A stretch of DNA of 13,727 bases, taken from contig JAGQTR010000104.1 of assembly GCA_020438915.1 (NCBI GenBank), positions 11,457 to 25,183 on the forward strand, in the 5' to 3' direction. Positions 1-6,826 of the stretch are shown piece after piece. The notes beneath the pieces are model-generated. The model made no database searches and was not told the origin of the DNA. It was given only the letters and a program-made list of their open reading frames with translations. The number at the start of each line of letters is the position of its first letter. The first letter of the stretch is position 1. This DNA is from Mycobacterium sp. (GTDB lineage: Bacteria; Actinomycetota; Actinomycetes; Mycobacteriales; Mycobacteriaceae). Both the position numbers and the translations under genes were made by a program.

Positions 1-657
1 ACTCGCGCGCGGAGCCTCCCGCAGCAGCAACGGGCACGGGAAATGCGCCGGCGACTTCTCGACACGGCGCTGAAACTGGTGGCTAAGAGTGGCGTCGAGT
101 CGCTGACGACACAGGCTGTCGCCGATACCGCCCATGTCAGTATCGGCACTGTTTATCGGTACTTTCCGGACCGTGCGGCGATCCTCGCGGAACTGGTCGA
201 CGAAGCCACCCGTGACATCTCCTTCGAGTTGGTGCGCGGTGTCAGCCGGGCGCTTGACCGCGACGTCGACGCCGCGGCTTTCATCGTGGTGGACACACTG
301 ACCTCCGCATACGAAAAACACGCCGCGATCGTCCAGGCGGCGCTCGCTTCCTCATCTTCTGGTGTGCCGGCCTACGTCAATCACACGGCGATGGACGAGA
401 TCGAACGCAGTCTGCTTCCCCTCGCCGGTGCTATCCCCGGCCGAGCGCGGCCCGACCTCTCGCCGCCCGAGTTGGACGACCTCGTATTCCTCACCATGGG
501 GGTGACGTCGAGTGCGTGTCTGCGCATCGCGCTGCAACGTCCCGCCGGATCGGACCGCGCCGGCATGGTCGCACTGACCGCGAAAATGCTTGTGGCCGCC
601 TTGACGCCGGATTTGGACCCCAGTGTTCAGCGAAGCCACCCGGATGCCTCGCGGTAG
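1..657 (+). CDS. TetR/AcrR family transcriptional regulator (5' end outside window)
   Basis: DNA-binding repressor-type regulator. Counting from the ATG at 43, residues 1-45 form the TetR N-terminal domain. The helix-turn-helix lies near residues 21-42 (TTQAVADTAHVSIGTVYRYF), followed by the usual DRAAILAEL segment. The C-terminal ligand and dimer domain has no recognisable signature. The reading frame stays open from 43 back to base 1 and encodes a basic, Gln/Arg-rich stretch (RSLPQQQRARE) typical of the arm that precedes TetR helix 1. I therefore treat the gene as truncated at its 5' end rather than starting at 43. It is followed 9 bp later by a small membrane protein on the same strand. 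Its ligand and targets cannot be read from sequence. The nearest palindromic candidate operator is at 1911-1930, but nothing links the two directly. The family call is secure; the start is not visible. Confidence 0.9.
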   Translation, partial: TRARSLPQQQRAREMRRRLLDTALKLVAKSGVESLTTQAVADTAHVSIGTVYRYFPDRAAILAELVDEATRDISFELVRGVSRALDRDVDAAAFIVVDTLTSAYEKHAAIVQAALASSSSGVPAYVNHTAMDEIERSLLPLAGAIPGRARPDLSPPELDDLVFLTMGVTSSACLRIALQRPAGSDRAGMVALTAKMLVAALTPDLDPSVQRSHPDASR

Positions 658-660
658 CCT
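655..660 (+). promoter_or_regulatory. Putative -10 box for a leaderless transcript of the membrane protein gene
   Basis: TAGCCT fits the mycobacterial TANNNT -10 pattern and overlaps the stop codon (TAG 655-657) of the TetR gene. Its last base is followed by six bases and then ATG at 667, which would put the transcription start on the A of the start codon. No Shine-Dalgarno sequence precedes that ATG, which fits leaderless translation. No clear -35 is seen. Confidence 0.4.
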
Positions 661-666
661 CACGTC

Positions 667-1020
667 ATGGAAATACTACGTTCTGTAGTTGTTCTGCTGC
701 ACATCGTCGGGTTCGCCGTGATCTTCGGCGCGTGGGTGGCCGAGGCCGCCGCCAGGCGGTTCCGAACGACCCGGGTGATGGACTACGGCGTGCTGGCGTC
801 GCTGCTCACCGGACTCGCGCTCGCCGCGCCCTGGCCGGCCGGCATCGAACTGAACTACCCCAAAATCGGGGTCAAATTGGTGATCCTGGTAATCCTCGGC
901 GGGCTGCTGGGCATGGGTAGCGCCCGGCAACGGCGCACCGGGGAGGCAATACCGCGGCTGCTGTTCGTCGCGGTGGGCGTGCTGGCTTTCGCCGCCGCCG
1001 CTGTCGCGGTGCTCTGGTGA
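667..1020 (+). CDS. Small integral membrane protein of unknown function
   Basis: 117-residue hydrophobic protein. By eye it has four membrane segments, near residues 5-24, 38-57, 66-84 and 96-116, joined by short polar loops containing Arg-rich positive patches (AARRFRTTR about 28-36, SARQRRTGE about 84-92). No cofactor motif, signal cleavage site or catalytic residue set is apparent. It starts 9 bp after the TetR gene and may be co-transcribed with it. The ATG at 667 has no ribosome binding site but sits six bases after a TANNNT box, so it could also have its own leaderless transcript. It converges with the short-chain dehydrogenase, with stop codons 10 bp apart. I do not recognise the family beyond a conserved-looking mycobacterial membrane protein. 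Regulation of a small transporter-like or redox-carrier membrane protein by the adjacent TetR would be ordinary but is only inferred. Confidence 0.8.
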   Translation: MEILRSVVVLLHIVGFAVIFGAWVAEAAARRFRTTRVMDYGVLASLLTGLALAAPWPAGIELNYPKIGVKLVILVILGGLLGMGSARQRRTGEAIPRLLFVAVGVLAFAAAAVAVLW

Positions 1021-1030
1021 CCGGGACCGA

Positions 1031-1840
1031 TCAGGGTTGGTGCTGCTGTTCGCCGAGGCCGATCAACTCGGTGACGTGGTGGTCGCGTCCGGCGGTGTAG
1101 CCGCCGTCCACGGCGATAGCCTGGCCACTGACGAAGCTGGCCCCGCTCGAGAGCAGGAACGCTGCCACGGCCGCGACCTCCTCGGGTCGGCCGAATCGCC
1201 GGAGCTTGTGCTCGTGGCGTAGGCCCTCCCGCGGCACGTCCATGCCCGGCAACCCCATGACCGATTCGAACAACGGGGTCTGGATGAATCCCGGGCAGAT
1301 CGCGTTGGCGCGGATTCCGCTGGGCCCGTAGTCGATTGCGGCGTTCTTGGTGAGCAGTACCACCCCGCCCTTGGAAGCGTTGTAGGCGCTGCCGCCGGCG
1401 GTGCCCTCAAGACCTTCGATGCTGGACAGCGTGACGATCGAGCCCCGCTCACCGTCGACGCGATCCTGGGTCACCATCTGGGCCAGCGCGGCCCGCATGA
1501 CCACGAAGGTGCCCTTGAGGTTCACGTTGAGGACGCGGTCCCATTCCTCATCGGGTAACACGTGTATCGGGCCGCCGCCCCCTACGCCTGCCGAGTGGAC
1601 CACACCGTCCAGTCGGCCGGCTGTCTGGACCACTGCGGCGACCGCGCGTTCGACAGCCGCTGTGTCCAGCACATCGGCGTGGCGGTATTCGCGGCCGGCC
1701 GAAAGGCTCTGGGGCGCTTCGGGAGCGAGGTCGATGCCGATCACCGAAGCCCCTTGGGCGAGCAGTGCTTGCACGGTGGCCTGCCCGATACCCGAAGCGG
1801 CGCCGGTCACCAGGACACCTTTGCCGCCAAGACTGTTCAC
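1031..1840 (-). CDS. Short-chain dehydrogenase/reductase (classical SDR)
   Basis: NAD(P)-dependent oxidoreductase of about 269 residues, the standard length of classical SDRs. From the GTG at 1840 the order is: cofactor motif TGAASGIG (12-19), ADVLD (55-59), the NNAG-equivalent written HSAG (82-85), catalytic Asn in NVNL (about 107), SS (139-140), YNASK with Tyr153 and Lys157, the PG motif (ICPGF), and a C-terminal VDGGYTAG. All four tetrad residues are present, so it should be active. NNAG changed to HSAG is a mild deviation. The frame continues upstream to 1927, but those 29 codons (basic and low in SDR features) would run across the divergent monooxygenase start. GTG 1840, preceded by GGGCGG, places the first strand normally. 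The Asp after the second strand (GIDLAP) suggests NAD(H) preference. The substrate is unknown; alcohol or hydroxy-lipid oxidation is likely. It is divergently transcribed from the Baeyer-Villiger monooxygenase. Confidence 0.88.
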   Translation of the reverse strand: MNSLGGKGVLVTGAASGIGQATVQALLAQGASVIGIDLAPEAPQSLSAGREYRHADVLDTAAVERAVAAVVQTAGRLDGVVHSAGVGGGGPIHVLPDEEWDRVLNVNLKGTFVVMRAALAQMVTQDRVDGERGSIVTLSSIEGLEGTAGGSAYNASKGGVVLLTKNAAIDYGPSGIRANAICPGFIQTPLFESVMGLPGMDVPREGLRHEHKLRRFGRPEEVAAVAAFLLSSGASFVSGQAIAVDGGYTAGRDHHVTELIGLGEQQHQP

Positions 1841-1907
1841 CCGCCCAGTATTGCGCACCGCCGACCGATGCGACCTCGGAGTCTGATCATCCACCAACGA
1901 CCATCTG

Positions 1908-1913
1908 TATGGT
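1908..1913 (+). promoter_or_regulatory. Putative extended -10 box of the monooxygenase-dehydrogenase unit
   Basis: TATGGT, preceded by TG with one base less than the ideal extended -10 spacing, ends seven bases before the ATG at 1921. That spacing predicts a transcript starting on or next to the start codon. No Shine-Dalgarno sequence is present upstream, which agrees with a leaderless message. The box is partly covered by the inverted repeat at 1911-1930. Confidence 0.4.
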
Positions 1914-1930
1914 GTGGTGCATGCCACACC
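1911..1930. promoter_or_regulatory. Inverted repeat (candidate operator) over the monooxygenase start codon
   Basis: Perfect 7-bp arms GGTGTGG (1911-1917) and CCACACC (1924-1930) flank a 6-bp centre. The dyad is centred at 1920/1921, exactly in front of the ATG at 1921. Size and symmetry suit a dimeric TetR- or GntR-type repressor. It lies in the divergent region between the SDR (-) and the monooxygenase (+). A repressor bound here would block the predicted -10 and start site. The cognate regulator is not identifiable from this window. Confidence 0.45.
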
Positions 1931-3888
1931 TCACCGGTGCCGCAGTGCGCGACTCCGAGCTCGCACGGCTGACCGGTCTGCCGTTCGACGACGCCGACGA
2001 GGTGATCCGCGCGGCCATCGACGAGGCCAGTGTGCCCGCGTTGCTGATGTCGATGGTGCACATGACCGGCGATCTCAGCATGCTGGACGAACTGCCCGGC
2101 CCCTTCATGCTCATCGCCATGGATCTGCAGGGCGCGATGAGTGAGCCCGACAAACAGACCGTCCGTCAGCGAGCCTTCGACGTCATTCGCCAGTACCGCG
2201 ACCGGGGCTGCCCGCCGCCGTTCATCCCCGACGAGAACCAGCTGCGATCCATGCTGGACGTGACGACCGCCGGTCAGGTGACCGACGAGTTCGTCGACTA
2301 CATCGCTGCGGACCTGAGGGTCACCGACACCGACCAGAACGGCCCGGCGCTCGCCTCGACCGCAGCGCAGCGAGCCGGCTTCGGAGTGCTCGTCATCGGC
2401 TGCGGAGAGTCCGGGCTGCTGGCGGGCATCAAGCTCAAACAAGCCGGAATCCCGTTCACCATCGTCGAGAAGCAATCCGGGGCGGGCGGCACCTGGCTGG
2501 CCAACCACTATCCGGGGTGCCGCGTCGACATCGCCAGCCAGTACTACACCTACTCGTTCGAGCCCACCGACCACTGGGAGCACCACTACGCAACCCAGCC
2601 GGAGATCCTGCAGTATCTCAACGACGTGATGGCGCGCTACGAGATCGCCGACCATGTCCGGTTCAACACCGAGGTCAGTGGCGCTGAATGGGACGAGGTG
2701 ACTGCGACGTGGCGGGTGCGGATCCGGGACGCCTGCGGGGTCACCGAGACGCTGACCGCCCGCGGCCTGATTTGTGCGGTCGGCCAGTTCAGTAACCCGG
2801 TGATCCCGGATATCCCGGGTGCCAACGCTTTCGAAGGTCCGTCGTTTCACAGCGCGGACTGGGACGACGGCGTCGACCTGGCGGGCAAGAACGTCGCGGT
2901 CATCGGGGCGGGCGCTACCGGATTCCAGCTCGTCCCGGCGATAGCCGATACCGCCGCGCACGTCGACGTCTATCAGCGCACCCCGCAGTGGATGGCACCC
3001 AACCTCAACTATCACGCGGCGGTCGGGTCGGGCGCCCGCTGGGCCATCCGGCATCTGCCGTACTACGGACGGTGGCTGCGGTTCGTCACGTGGTGGCCGA
3101 TCGCCGACGCGCTCAACGAGCAGATCACCATCGACCCCGGCTGGGACAACGGCGGCCTATCTGTCAGCGCCGGAAACCAGACGATCCGTGAGGTATTCGT
3201 TGCCTGGATGCGGGCGTTCACCGCCGACGAGGACCTGCTGGAGAAGGTGACGCCGAAGTATCCGCCGATGGGCAAGCGCACCCTGCAGGACGACGGAACC
3301 TGGCTGACCACCTTGCAGCGCGAGGACGTCGAATTGATCACCGACGGCGTCGCTGAGATCACCGCGCAGGGTGTCACCGACGCCACCGGCCGCCACCGGC
3401 CGGCCGATGTCTTGGTGTGGGCCACCGGTTTCGACGTCAATCACCAACTCGGGCCCATCGATGTGCGCGGACTCAACGGTGTCGGGTTGAACGAAGCCTG
3501 GGGTGATGCGGCGTATGCCTACCTGGGTGTGACGGTCCCCGACTTCCCGAACTTCTACTGTGTGTTCGGCCCGGGTACCAACGCGGTCAACGGCGCCAGC
3601 CTCATCTACAACTCCGAATGCCAGATGCGTTACGTCCTGGGATGCATCGACATGCTGCTGGCCTCCGGTGCCGACTCGGCGGTGCCGAAGGCGCAGGTGT
3701 GCGCCGACTACGACCGGCGCAGCCAGGCCCGCCTCAAGACCATGGTCTACTCCCATCCCGCCGTCACCAGCAGCTACTACAAGAACTCCGCCGGTGAACT
3801 GCCCACGCTGTTCGCGTGGCGCATTGTGGATTACTGGAAGTGGACCCATCGTCCCGACCCCGACGACTACGAACTGAAAACACTTTGA
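1921..3888 (+). CDS. FAD-dependent Baeyer-Villiger monooxygenase with N-terminal extension (HapE-like)
   Basis: Type I Baeyer-Villiger monooxygenase: inserts one O2-derived oxygen next to a ketone, giving an ester or lactone, using FAD and NADPH. From ATG 1921 the protein is 655 residues. The first FAD Rossmann motif GCGESG is at 160-165, followed by a GGTW segment. The fingerprint FxGxxxHxxxW(D) is complete at 304-315 (F304, G306, H310, W314, D315). The NADPH Rossmann motif GAGATG is at 329-334, and ATGFD follows in the C-terminal half. About 150 residues precede the FAD domain, as in the longer 4-hydroxyacetophenone monooxygenase group; cyclohexanone-type enzymes lack this. The frame is open back to 1765, but that stretch overlaps the SDR on the other strand; an ATG at 1909 is a second option. 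1921 fits the -10 spacing. The stop overlaps an ATG of the next gene, so it is co-expressed with the hydroxysteroid dehydrogenase. The substrate is inferred, not shown; a steroid ketone is plausible. Confidence 0.92.
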   Translation: MPHLTGAAVRDSELARLTGLPFDDADEVIRAAIDEASVPALLMSMVHMTGDLSMLDELPGPFMLIAMDLQGAMSEPDKQTVRQRAFDVIRQYRDRGCPPPFIPDENQLRSMLDVTTAGQVTDEFVDYIAADLRVTDTDQNGPALASTAAQRAGFGVLVIGCGESGLLAGIKLKQAGIPFTIVEKQSGAGGTWLANHYPGCRVDIASQYYTYSFEPTDHWEHHYATQPEILQYLNDVMARYEIADHVRFNTEVSGAEWDEVTATWRVRIRDACGVTETLTARGLICAVGQFSNPVIPDIPGANAFEGPSFHSADWDDGVDLAGKNVAVIGAGATGFQLVPAIADTAAHVDVYQRTPQWMAPNLNYHAAVGSGARWAIRHLPYYGRWLRFVTWWPIADALNEQITIDPGWDNGGLSVSAGNQTIREVFVAWMRAFTADEDLLEKVTPKYPPMGKRTLQDDGTWLTTLQREDVELITDGVAEITAQGVTDATGRHRPADVLVWATGFDVNHQLGPIDVRGLNGVGLNEAWGDAAYAYLGVTVPDFPNFYCVFGPGTNAVNGASLIYNSECQMRYVLGCIDMLLASGADSAVPKAQVCADYDRRSQARLKTMVYSHPAVTSSYYKNSAGELPTLFAWRIVDYWKWTHRPDPDDYELKTL

Positions 3889-3892
3889 TGAC

Positions 3893-3897
3893 AGGAG
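3893..3897 (+). promoter_or_regulatory. Ribosome binding site deciding the FabG3 start
   Basis: AGGAG lies five bases before ATG 3903. A competing ATG at 3888 overlaps the previous stop (TGATG) but has no such site and would add five residues. The site favours 3903, which also gives the N-terminus MTGRLAGK expected for the family. Confidence 0.7.
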
Positions 3898-3902
3898 AAT
3901 TG

Positions 3903-4685
3903 ATGACTGGACGGTTGGCGGGCAAGGTCGCACTGATCAGTGGGGCGGCCCGTGGGATGGGCGCATCGCATGCGCGCGAGATGGTCGCACACGGCGCGAA
4001 GGTGGTGTGCGGTGACATTCTGGATGCCGACGGCGAACAAGTCGTCAAGGAACTCGGAGACAGTGCCCGCTACGTCCATCTCGACGTCACCCGCACCGAA
4101 GACTGGGATGCCGCGGTGGCCACCGCCATAGCGGAGTTCGGCGGGGTCGACGTCCTGGTCAACAACGCCGGGATCCTCAACATCGGCACGGTCGAGGATT
4201 TCGAGCTCTCGGAATGGCATCGCATCCTCGATATCAATCTGACCGGTGTGTTTCTGGGTATCCGGGCGGTGGTGCCGACGATGAAGAAGTCCGGTCACGG
4301 GTCGATCATCAACATCTCCTCGATCGAAGCCATGGCCGGTACGGTCGCCTGCCACGGCTACACCGCAACGAAGTTCGCGGTCCGCGGGCTGACCAAGTCC
4401 ACCGCTGTGGAGTTGGGGCAGTTCGGGATTCGGGTGAACTCCATTCACCCGGGTCTGGTGAAGACCCCGATGGCCGACTGGGTTCCCGAAGACATCTTTC
4501 AGAGCGCACTCGGCCGCATCGCCCAGCCGAAGGAGATCAGCAACCTCGTGGTCTATCTGGCCAGCGACGAGTCGAGCTTCTCGACCGGATCGGAGTTCGT
4601 GGCCGACGGCGGCACCCTGGCCGGGCTGGCCCACAAAGACTTCTCCGCGGTCGACGTCGACCAGCAACCGGACTGGATCACCTAG
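3903..4685 (+). CDS. fabG3: 3-alpha/20-beta-hydroxysteroid dehydrogenase, FabG3 (Rv2002-like SDR)
   Basis: NAD(H)-linked short-chain dehydrogenase that interconverts steroid hydroxyl and keto groups. Length is 260 residues, as I recall for M. tuberculosis Rv2002. Features are the cofactor motif GAARGMG (14-20), GDILD after strand 2 (acidic residue, NADH type), NNAGILNIG, Ser140, the YTATK motif with Tyr153 and Lys157, and HPGLVKTPM followed by a conserved C-terminus VADGGTLAGLAHKDF. Those catalytic positions and several long blocks match Rv2002 as I remember it, so the assignment is strong, although no alignment was run. It was first annotated as a beta-ketoacyl-ACP reductase (hence the fabG name), but the characterised Rv2002 enzyme works on steroids such as androsterone-type substrates. 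It starts 14 bp after the monooxygenase stop, with its own AGGAG. The natural coupling is alcohol to ketone by this enzyme, then ketone to ester by the monooxygenase. Confidence 0.92.
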   Translation: MTGRLAGKVALISGAARGMGASHAREMVAHGAKVVCGDILDADGEQVVKELGDSARYVHLDVTRTEDWDAAVATAIAEFGGVDVLVNNAGILNIGTVEDFELSEWHRILDINLTGVFLGIRAVVPTMKKSGHGSIINISSIEAMAGTVACHGYTATKFAVRGLTKSTAVELGQFGIRVNSIHPGLVKTPMADWVPEDIFQSALGRIAQPKEISNLVVYLASDESSFSTGSEFVADGGTLAGLAHKDFSAVDVDQQPDWIT

Positions 4686-4710
4686 GTTGCGCTGGTAGGG
4701 ACACCACGCC

Positions 4711-5694
4711 TCAGCGCAGCGAGACGACCACCTTGCCTTTGGCGGTCCGGTCCTCCAGAGAGGCGATCGCCTCGGCCGCCCGCTCGAGCGGATACACCAC
4801 CGGTTCGGGTGCCGACACCGCCCCCGACGCCAACAGCGGTTCCAGCTCGGCCCATTGCTCCTGCAGGTAGCCGGGATGGCTCAGGGTCCACGCGCCCCAG
4901 CCGACGCCCACGGCGTCGACATTGTTCAGTAGCAGCCGGTTCACCTTGATCGTGGGAATCTCACCGCCGGTGAACCCGATGACCAGCAACCGGCCGCCGG
5001 GGGCGAGCGAACGCAGCGAATCGGTGAACCTGTCGCCGCCGACGGGGTCGACAATGACGTCCACCCCGCGACCGTCGGTCAGCGTCTTCACCGCATCCTT
5101 GAACCCGTCGGCCAGCACGACTTCGGTGGCCCCCGCCGCTCGGGCGACGTCGGCCTTGTCCTCGGTGCTGACCACGGCGATCACCCTCGACGCGCCGAAC
5201 GGGGACGCCAGCCTCAGCGTGGAGGTTCCGATGCCTCCGGCGGCACCGTGGACCAGCACCGTCTCGCCCTCGGCGAGTCTGCCGCGGTTGCGCAGTGCGA
5301 AGTGCACGGTCAGATCGTTGAACAGCAGCCCGGCCCCGGCCTCGAACGACACCGAATCGGGAAGCTTGAAGAGCCGCTCCGGTGGTAGCGCGACGACTTC
5401 GGCCATGGCGCCGCACAGCATCGTCAGCCCGGCCACCCGGTCACCGGGGCGCACCTGCGCGTCGCCGGGTGCGCTGCGGACGATCCCGGCGATCTCCGCG
5501 CCCGGGGTGTAGGGCAATGCCGGCTTGTACTGATAGAGGCCGCGGGACTGCAGCGCGTCGGGAAACGCCACTCCCGCGGCGTGTACGTCGACCAGAACGG
5601 TGTCCTCACCAGCGGCGTCGCCAGCCGGTTCGTCGATCTCGACCACCGCCGCAGCCTGCGGTCCCGCGAGCTCGGCTATCTGAATTGCGCGCAT
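4711..5694 (-). CDS. NADPH:quinone oxidoreductase, zinc-independent MDR family (FadB4-like)
   Basis: Medium-chain dehydrogenase/reductase of 327 residues that probably reduces quinones or enones with NADPH. The GroES-like domain occupies roughly 1-115 (VHAAGVAFPDAL 37-48, PGAEIAGIV about 64-72, GDRVAGL 84-90). The nucleotide-binding domain carries AAGGIG (151-156), then DVIVDPVGGD and APGGRLLVIGFTGG. Catalytic-zinc cysteines and the structural zinc lobe are absent, as in quinone oxidoreductases. I recall M. tuberculosis FadB4 (Rv3141) as very similar, but I leave the symbol empty because this cannot be checked here. The start at 5694 is set by AGGAGG five bases upstream; the frame also runs to 5718 but lacks a site there. 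It converges with fabG3 (25 bp between stops) and diverges from the hydrolase. The neighbourhood suggests detoxification or redox balancing alongside the oxygenases. Confidence 0.9.
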   Translation of the reverse strand: MRAIQIAELAGPQAAAVVEIDEPAGDAAGEDTVLVDVHAAGVAFPDALQSRGLYQYKPALPYTPGAEIAGIVRSAPGDAQVRPGDRVAGLTMLCGAMAEVVALPPERLFKLPDSVSFEAGAGLLFNDLTVHFALRNRGRLAEGETVLVHGAAGGIGTSTLRLASPFGASRVIAVVSTEDKADVARAAGATEVVLADGFKDAVKTLTDGRGVDVIVDPVGGDRFTDSLRSLAPGGRLLVIGFTGGEIPTIKVNRLLLNNVDAVGVGWGAWTLSHPGYLQEQWAELEPLLASGAVSAPEPVVYPLERAAEAIASLEDRTAKGKVVVSLR

Positions 5695-5820
5695 CACATC
5701 CTCCTGGTGTTGTCGCAAATAGATATCACTGCAGCGTAGTCGGCCCTCTCCGGTGGTACGCGGCGGTACAGTCGGCTACCCGGCAAAGTCGCCGGCTCAG
5801 CGATCGCATAGGGAGCACCG
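5695..5820. promoter_or_regulatory. Divergent intergenic region between quinone oxidoreductase and hydrolase
   Basis: This 126-bp gap must hold both promoters. For the hydrolase, TACAGT (5767-5772) fits TANNNT and GGGAG (5811-5815) is a ribosome binding site five bases before ATG 5821. For the reductase, the complement of 5701-5706 is AGGAGG. A relatively AT-rich patch (5717-5730, containing GATATC) may be its -10 area. An 8-bp palindrome GCGATCGC (5800-5807) is present but may be chance. No convincing long operator is seen. Confidence 0.35.
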
Positions 5821-6825
5821 ATGGCCCGAGGTGGTAACAGCCGATCCGGGGGCGCATTTGCCCCTGTTCAGGACCTACCCAGGGGGCGGGTGGTCGACGT
5901 GCGGTCCGCCGACGGTGTGCGATTGCACACCGAGGTGTTCGGCCCGCCGGACGGGCATCCGGTCGTGCTTGCCCACGGCATCACCTGCGCGCTGCGGGTC
6001 TGGTCCCATCAGATCGCCGACCTGGCCGAGCGCTACCGGGTGATCGCCTACGACCACCGTGGCCACGGTCGCAGTTCGGTTCCCAGGCGCCGGGACAGCT
6101 ACAGCCTGGACTACCTGGCCGCCGATCTCGATGCCGTGCTCGATGCGACGCTGGAGCCCGGCGAGCGAGCCGTGATCGCCGGTCACTCCATGGGCGGAAT
6201 CGCGATCAGCGCGTGGTCAGAGCGTTATCCGGATCGGGTCGCCGAACGCGCCGACGGCGTTGCGTTGATCAACACCACCACCGGTGACCTGCTGCGCAAC
6301 ATCAAGCTGTTGCCGGTGCCGGCGCGGGTGTCCGGTGCGCGCGTGCAGGCGGCGGGGTCGCTGCTGAGGATCTTCGGTGGGGCGCCGCCGGTGCGGGCAG
6401 CCGACATTCTGACGCATCGTTTCGTGTCCTCGCTCGCGGTGGGCCGCGACGCCGACCCTGCCATCGGCGCCTTCGTCTTCGAGTTGTTCAACGCGACCCC
6501 GTCGGTCGGGCGCGGGGGCTGGATCCGGGTCCTGGTCGACCACCTCGGTCCGCAGCACATCGGCCTGCAGAATCTGAGCGTTCCGACGCTGGTGATCGGC
6601 AGCCACGACGACCGTTTGCTGCCGCTGGCATCCTCCCGCCGGATCGCGACCTCCGCGCCGAATCTGGCCCGGTTCGTCCAACTCGCCGGTGGGCACTGCG
6701 CGATCCTGGAGCGGCCCGCAGATGTCAACGAACAGCTGCGATGGCTGATCGACACGGTTGCGACCGGGGCGAGCAGGGCGAGCGGAGCGACGGGAGAAGA
6801 TCAGGAGCGGCGCATCAGCTCCTGA
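5821..6825 (+). CDS. Alpha/beta hydrolase (esterase/perhydrolase fold, Hpx-like)
   Basis: Predicted cytosolic serine hydrolase of 334 residues. Motifs in order are the oxyanion segment LAHGIT (His52-Gly53), YDHRGHGRS, the nucleophile elbow GHSMGG with Ser123, the acid in GSHDDRLLP (Asp263 or Asp264), and the base in GGHCAILE (His292). The whole catalytic triad is present. A lid-like region lies between about 150 and 240. M. tuberculosis Rv3171c (hpx, called a non-heme haloperoxidase) is a probable relative. The label haloperoxidase in this family usually means an esterase with incidental perhydrolase activity. The start ATG 5821 has GGGAG five bases upstream; the first 20 residues look disordered. 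The C-terminal tail (about 313-334) is encoded by a 9-bp-period repeat and by the hairpin shared with the convergent amine oxidase. It could hydrolyse esters made by the neighbouring Baeyer-Villiger enzymes, but this is inference. Confidence 0.9.
   Translation: MARGGNSRSGGAFAPVQDLPRGRVVDVRSADGVRLHTEVFGPPDGHPVVLAHGITCALRVWSHQIADLAERYRVIAYDHRGHGRSSVPRRRDSYSLDYLAADLDAVLDATLEPGERAVIAGHSMGGIAISAWSERYPDRVAERADGVALINTTTGDLLRNIKLLPVPARVSGARVQAAGSLLRIFGGAPPVRAADILTHRFVSSLAVGRDADPAIGAFVFELFNATPSVGRGGWIRVLVDHLGPQHIGLQNLSVPTLVIGSHDDRLLPLASSRRIATSAPNLARFVQLAGGHCAILERPADVNEQLRWLIDTVATGASRASGATGEDQERRISS
6767..6792 (+). repeat. Degenerate 9-bp tandem repeat in the hydrolase 3' end
   Basis: GGGCGAGC occurs at 6767-6774 and again at 6776-6783, nine bases apart, followed by a degenerate third unit GGAGCGAC (6784-6791). 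It encodes the low-complexity tail segment GASRASGATG. GAGCG-type repeats of this kind near gene ends look familiar to me from mycobacterial genomes. This copy is short and imperfect. Confidence 0.5.
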
Positions 6826-6826
6826 T
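6800..6826. terminator. Hairpin spanning both stop codons of the convergent hydrolase and amine oxidase
   Basis: A perfect 9-bp stem, ATCAGGAGC (6800-6808) with GCTCCTGAT (6818-6826), encloses a 9-base loop. The right arm carries the hydrolase stop TGA (6823-6825) and the left arm carries the amine oxidase stop (TCA at 6801-6803, read as TGA on the minus strand). It would form in both transcripts. There is no U-run on either side, so it would be a non-canonical bidirectional terminator or 3'-end stabiliser. Confidence 0.55.

Noticed and set aside
516..920. 134-residue plus-strand frame bridging the TetR gene and the membrane protein
   Set aside because: Out of frame with both real genes, Arg/His/Cys-rich, and no ribosome binding site.
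1765..1920. Upstream extension of the monooxygenase frame
   Set aside because: It overlaps the N-terminal coding part of the SDR on the other strand, has no ribosome binding site, and its composition (Pro, Arg, Cys) does not look like an oxidoreductase N-terminus.
1837..3054. 405-residue open frame on the minus strand
   Set aside because: Antisense to the Baeyer-Villiger monooxygenase; rich in Arg, Gly, Val and Asp with no domain, as expected of a shadow frame in GC-rich DNA.
5800..5807. GCGATCGC palindrome before the hydrolase
   Set aside because: An isolated 8-bp palindrome is expected by chance in GC-rich DNA and does not sit on a clear promoter element.
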